Shown here piece by piece: positions 60,802 to 64,000 of a stretch of DNA of 64,000 bases. Below the pieces are notes generated by a model. That model made no database searches, had not been told where the DNA came from, and was given only the letters and a program-made list of their open reading frames with translations. The DNA is from Marinifilaceae bacterium. GTDB taxonomy: Bacteria > Bacteroidota > Bacteroidia > Bacteroidales > Marinifilaceae. The first letter of the stretch is position 1, and each line of letters starts with the position of its first letter. Where the stretch lies: assembly GCA_016936255.1 (NCBI GenBank), contig JAFGYE010000022.1, forward strand, positions 1 through 64,000. The letters run 5' to 3'. A program made the position numbers and the translations under genes.

Positions 60802-62628
60802 ATGAAAAATTTTATTAAGGTTCTTAAACGATTCTTGCCTCCTTATCGATTGGATTTGGGAATGATGTTTTTTTATAACTTGCTATCTGCTTTGTTTGGT
60901 GCATTTTCATTTGGAGTAATGATTCCGGTACTGAATATCATATTTGGTATTTCAGGAGACCCTGTAACAGAAAAAGTTGCATGGGAGTTTACTACAGATG
61001 CCTTAACTAATAATTTCTACTATTATACTTATTTATTGACTCAGAATTATGGTGCCGATGCTTCCCTGATGTTTGTTGGGCTTGTTCTTTTGGTTATTGT
61101 TTTGTTTAAGGTTGCTTTTGCATTTTTAGGATCTTATCATAGTGTAAGCATTCGAAATGGCGTAGTGCGTGATATGCGTCAGATTATCTATAGTAAGATT
61201 GTGAATTTGCCATTGCCTTATTTTACAGATGAAAAGAAAGGTGATATTATGTCCCGTTCAACAGGTGATGTAGCTGAGGTTGAAAATTCTATTATGAGTT
61301 CAATAGACATGTTTTTTAAGAACCCGGTTATTATTATGGTCTACCTTGTAGGAATGATTATTATGAGCCCTCAACTTACTCTTTTTGTTTTTATATTACT
61401 ACCTATAGCTGGGTTTATAATAGGCAGAGTTGGCCGGAATTTGAAGAAAAGTTCACGGTCGGGACAGGATAAAATGGGTGATATTCTTTCTACGATTGAA
61501 GAAACTTTATCCGGCCTTCGGATCATCAAAGCATTCAATGCTGAGGATAAAATGAACGATCGGTTTATGGTTGAGAGTAATGATTACCGAAAGATCATGA
61601 ATAGCATGATGAGACGTTACGTTCTGGCTCATCCTTTAAGTGAACTTTTGGGAACGATGGTGATTGTAATTGTTTTATGGTACGGAGGACGATTAATTCT
61701 TAATGGTACAGGTAATTTGAATGCGTCTGCCTTTATTGCCTATTTGGCTATGTTTTATTCTGTGATTAACCCTGCAAAGCAATTTTCAAAGGCTGCTTAT
61801 AGTATTCAAAAGGGATTGGCAGCAATGGATCGTATCGATCAATTATTGGATGCCAAATCGACAATTACAGAAAAGGAGAACGCAAAAAGTGTTGGCGTTT
61901 TTCAGGAATTAATTGAATACAGGGATGTATCTTTTTCCTACAATGGAGAACGTAATGTTTTGAAAGAGGTTAGTGTTACTATACCAAAAGGGAAAACAGT
62001 AGCATTGGTCGGTCAATCAGGGTCAGGTAAAACTACATTTGCGGATTTATTACCACGGTTTTACGATGTAAACAAAGGTGGTATTTTTGTGGATGGTACT
62101 GATATTCGGGATTATAAAATGAAGGATTTGAGAAACTTGATGGGAAATGTGAATCAGGAATCCATTTTGTTTAATGATACTATTTTCAATAATATTGCTT
62201 TTGGTGTAGAAAATGCCACACTGGAAGAAGTGGAAGCGGCAGCAAAAATTGCTAATGCTCATGATTTTATTACAGCAACTGAAGATGGTTATTATACTAA
62301 TATTGGAGATCGTGGCGGTAAACTTTCCGGTGGTCAGCGGCAGAGATTGAGTATTGCCAGAGCAGTTCTTAAAAATCCTCCTATTATGATTTTGGATGAA
62401 GCTACTTCGGCTTTAGATACAGAATCAGAGCGATTGGTACAGGATGCTTTGGATAAATTAATGCAAAATCGCACTTCAATTGTAATTGCTCACCGCTTGT
62501 CGACAGTTAAAAATGCCGATTTGATTTGTGTTTTTCATGAGGGAGAAATTGTAGAGCGGGGCAAACATGAAGAGCTTATTGAAAAAAATGGCACTTATAA
62601 AAAATTGTATGACATGCAATTACTATAA
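60802..62628 (+). CDS. ABC transporter, ATP-binding/permease (MsbA-like exporter)
   Basis: 608 residues from the ATG at 60802 (a TTG lies one codon earlier). An N-terminal membrane domain of six helices (about 15-330) and a C-terminal ATPase with Walker A 'VGQSGSGKTTFADLLP', signature 'KLSGGQRQRLSIARAVL', Walker B 'PPIMILDEATSALD' and H-loop 'VIAHRLSTV'. The half-transporter layout and size fit lipid or lipopeptide flippases such as MsbA; drug export is also possible. It functions as a dimer in the inner membrane. It is separated from the nitrilase gene by 55 bases. Confidence 0.93.
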   Translation: MKNFIKVLKRFLPPYRLDLGMMFFYNLLSALFGAFSFGVMIPVLNIIFGISGDPVTEKVAWEFTTDALTNNFYYYTYLLTQNYGADASLMFVGLVLLVIVLFKVAFAFLGSYHSVSIRNGVVRDMRQIIYSKIVNLPLPYFTDEKKGDIMSRSTGDVAEVENSIMSSIDMFFKNPVIIMVYLVGMIIMSPQLTLFVFILLPIAGFIIGRVGRNLKKSSRSGQDKMGDILSTIEETLSGLRIIKAFNAEDKMNDRFMVESNDYRKIMNSMMRRYVLAHPLSELLGTMVIVIVLWYGGRLILNGTGNLNASAFIAYLAMFYSVINPAKQFSKAAYSIQKGLAAMDRIDQLLDAKSTITEKENAKSVGVFQELIEYRDVSFSYNGERNVLKEVSVTIPKGKTVALVGQSGSGKTTFADLLPRFYDVNKGGIFVDGTDIRDYKMKDLRNLMGNVNQESILFNDTIFNNIAFGVENATLEEVEAAAKIANAHDFITATEDGYYTNIGDRGGKLSGGQRQRLSIARAVLKNPPIMILDEATSALDTESERLVQDALDKLMQNRTSIVIAHRLSTVKNADLICVFHEGEIVERGKHEELIEKNGTYKKLYDMQLL

Positions 62629-62683
62629 GATTCAATATAGCAGGTAGTTATTGGTCTTTGAACTTCGAGATAGAAACTTAAGT

Positions 62684-63418
62684 ATGAGAATTTGTATAGG
62701 GCAAACAAATCCGATAAAAGGTGACATTGAAAAAAATATTGATCAGCACAAAAGATTTTTAGAAATTGCTGTCCATGAAAATGCTGATATAATGATTTTT
62801 CCAGAATTGTCGTTGACAGGTTATGAACCGAAATTAGCAAAGATCTTAGCCACGACACAAGACGACACAAGACTTGATGTATTTCAGGAAATTTCTGACT
62901 TGAATAAAATAGTGATTGGAGTTGGATTACCAACTAAAGAAAATGATGATACTTTCATAAGTATGGTGATTTTTCAATCAAACAAAGAACGGTTTACTTA
63001 TTCAAAGCAATATTTATATCCAACTGAAATAGATGTTTTTACTTCAGGACAGAAGCAAATTTATTTGAATTTTGAAGGTGGAAATGTTGTAGCACCTGCA
63101 ATTTGTTATGAATTATCAATTCCTGAACACTCAGAAACTGCGCATAAAAATCATGCGAACATTTATATTGCAAGCGTATTGAACTCTATTAATGGTATTA
63201 AAGACGATATTAAAAAGCTGTCTGAAATTGCAAAAGAGTTTAAAATGACTGTGTTTATGGCTAATTATATTGGACAATCAGGTGGATATGAATGTGCTGG
63301 AAAAACTTCGATATGGAATGAAGAAGGAAAATTAGTTGGACAATTAAATGATAAAAACGAGGGACTTTTAATTTTCGATACAGAAACGAAAGAAGTGATC
63401 GAAAAAGGCATAAAATAA
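62684..63418 (+). CDS. Carbon-nitrogen hydrolase (nitrilase superfamily)
   Basis: 244 residues from the ATG at 62684, which begins the family motif 'MRICIGQTNPIKGDIEKN'; the frame reaches a TTG at 62651. The catalytic triad is visible: Glu in 'IFPELSLTGYEP', Lys in 'FTYSKQYLYPTE' and Cys in 'APAICYELSIPE'. Members are amidases acting on omega-amides, N-carbamoyl compounds or polyamine intermediates; the substrate is not known. It may share a transcript with the ABC exporter. Followed by a strong terminator. Confidence 0.92.
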   Translation: MRICIGQTNPIKGDIEKNIDQHKRFLEIAVHENADIMIFPELSLTGYEPKLAKILATTQDDTRLDVFQEISDLNKIVIGVGLPTKENDDTFISMVIFQSNKERFTYSKQYLYPTEIDVFTSGQKQIYLNFEGGNVVAPAICYELSIPEHSETAHKNHANIYIASVLNSINGIKDDIKKLSEIAKEFKMTVFMANYIGQSGGYECAGKTSIWNEEGKLVGQLNDKNEGLLIFDTETKEVIEKGIK

Positions 63419-63499
63419 ATCATAATTTGATATATCTATCAAATAGATATGGAGTTGCTGTAACTTTTGTCTGAAAAATTGGTTACCACTCTAATACTG

Positions 63500-63538
63500 A
63501 ATGATGAGTCAATTAATTGGCTCATCATTTTTTTTGTC
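63500..63538 (+). terminator. Terminator of nitrilase-family gene
   Basis: aatgatgagtcaa / ttggctcatcatt 13-bp arms (one T-G) around ttaa, followed by eight T residues. Confidence 0.9.
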
Positions 63539-63607
63539 ACTTTTTTTTATTACTTGCGTAGAAAATAAATGATAGTGTACACTTAGTTTTTTTTTAAATT
63601 TAAAGTT

Positions 63608-63763
63608 ATGTCGAAAACTATTAGATCAGTTCAGCCCCAAAAAGAGAAGAAAAAAAGATTTCATTCGGAAAAATCAAAAAGAGTGATTCCAAACTATAAA
63701 TTGCGAGATGGAATTGTAGAGATGGATGCAAATGAAAAGTATTACTTAAAGGATAACTTATAA
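63608..63763 (+). CDS. Small basic protein of unknown function (51 aa)
   Basis: An ATG-to-TAA frame of 51 residues, strongly basic at the N-terminus ('QKEKKKRFHSEKSKRV') and ending 'EKYYLKDNL'. It is backed by a leader just upstream and a dedicated terminator 8 bases after the stop, which supports a real gene. No family recognised; the basic character suggests nucleic-acid or ribosome binding. Confidence 0.55.
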   Translation: MSKTIRSVQPQKEKKKRFHSEKSKRVIPNYKLRDGIVEMDANEKYYLKDNL

Positions 63764-63771
63764 AAAGTAAA

Positions 63772-63799
63772 AGCGATCAGAAATGGTCGCTTTTTTTTA
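63772..63799 (+). terminator. Terminator of the 51-aa gene
   Basis: gcgatc / ggtcgc stem (one U-G) with loop agaaat and eight T residues. Confidence 0.85.
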
Positions 63800-63800
63800 T

Positions 63801-63836
63801 AAAATAAAAAAACCTTCCTAAATAATTAGGAAGGTT
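63801..63836 (-). terminator. Terminator of tRNA-Trp
   Basis: Perfect 10-bp arms aaccttccta / taggaaggtt, loop aataat; the minus-strand tail is a run of seven U residues. It begins 5 bases after the tRNA 3' end. Confidence 0.88.
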
Positions 63837-63840
63837 CCTG

Positions 63841-63913
63841 CACGGGTGGAGAGACTCGAACTCCCGACACCTGGTTTTGGAGACCAGTGCTCTACCAACT
63901 GAGCTACACCCGT
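63841..63913 (-). tRNA. tRNA-Trp (anticodon CCA)
   Basis: 73 nucleotides read on the minus strand. Acceptor ACGGGTG / CACCCGT, D-arm GTAGCTCAGTTGGTAGAGC, anticodon stem CTGGT / ACCAG with loop CTCCAAA (anticodon CCA), T-arm with GTTCGAGTC. The discriminator is G and the 3' CCA is not encoded. In many Bacteroidota tRNA-Trp precedes secE; here a terminator follows directly and no secE is present downstream. Confidence 0.97.
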
Positions 63914-63957
63914 CTGTAATTAGCCTTTCCAAAAATGTTTTTCCGAAAAGTCTGCGA

Positions 63958-63987
63958 CAAAAGTAGGATATTTTTTTTGATGTGCAA
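63958..63987 (-). promoter_or_regulatory. Promoter of tRNA-Trp
   Basis: Minus strand TTG (63987-63985), 19-base spacer, TACTTTTG (63965-63958): an exact TTG-N19-TAnnTTTG promoter. It ends 44 bases before the tRNA 5' end. Confidence 0.75.
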
Positions 63988-64000
63988 GTCCTTTTTTAGT

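Noticed and set aside
1-64000. A new defence or toxin-antitoxin system
   Set aside because: No gene pair with toxin/antitoxin size, nuclease-ATPase combination or reverse transcriptase was seen; the macro domain and AddB-like genes stand in ordinary contexts.

Overview
The window looks like chromosomal DNA of a low-GC member of the Bacteroidota, most likely a free-living or marine Bacteroidia of the Marinilabiliales/Marinifilaceae type. The lineage is inferred from gliding-type ABC genes gldF and gldG, Bacteroidota-only families (DUF6261, DUF3078, GIN/DUF2807, GldG), AT-rich spacers with weak Shine-Dalgarno signals, and many promoter-like TAnnTTTG boxes matching the Bacteroidota primary sigma factor -7 element. 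No rRNA operon, prophage, CRISPR array or plasmid functions were seen. The only RNA gene with firm support is tRNA-Trp(CCA) at the right edge.

Layout. 1-2160 is a repeat-rich end: several families of palindromic repeats, a DUF6261 gene and a small REP-associated Y1 transposase. 2232-8001 (minus) holds an NRAMP metal transporter and the sucA-sucB genes of 2-oxoglutarate dehydrogenase. 8198-14938 (plus) holds an NlpC/P60-like lipoprotein, an AddB-like Fe-S nuclease, an OmpA/TPR/PD40 envelope protein and a selenocysteine-lyase-like cysteine desulfurase. 15962-24490 has a large NagZ-type GH3/beta-lactamase fusion, CYTH, coaX, a 2-hydroxyacid dehydrogenase, an ATP-grasp protein and two acetyltransferases. 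24035-25590 is a cold-shock island: one long CSD protein and two near-identical 63-aa Csp genes with matching long leaders. 25774-31198 holds two exported proteins, a hemolysin III family protein and tryptophanase with a long leader. 31199-35771 holds a DUF3078 protein, a COG4087 HAD-like protein, a rhodanese, a macro-domain protein and phosphofructokinase. 35845-39343 (minus) is an arsenic/thiol cluster (arsR, small thioredoxin, ArsF-like, ArsG-like, COG0701 permease) with a clear promoter/operator. 39649-39817 is a 21-bp tandem repeat. 39982-64000 is mostly housekeeping: pheT, surE, lpxB, a PagL-like deacylase, gldFG, dnaN with a DnaQ-like exonuclease, an acyl-CoA synthetase, an NfeD protease, purB, an MsbA-like exporter, a nitrilase-family amidase and tRNA-Trp.

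How it fits together. The genes support central metabolism (2-oxoglutarate dehydrogenase, phosphofructokinase, adenylosuccinate lyase, CoA synthesis, tryptophan breakdown to indole), envelope building and remodelling (LpxB, PagL-like, GH3/beta-lactamase, OmpA, MsbA-like), replication and repair (DnaN, exonuclease, AddB-like) and metal or arsenical stress. Intrinsic terminators are frequent and mark most transcription-unit ends.

No obviously new defence or secretion system is present. The most unusual signals are non-coding: palindromic repeat families next to their likely transposase, paired csp leaders, two small ORFs between a promoter box and tnaA, an orphan terminator marking a possible small RNA, an internal terminator in the ars cluster, the 21-bp tandem repeat, and a TCTCA-rich spacer family that recurs between co-directional genes. 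All functional calls come from reading motifs by eye; no database search was run.
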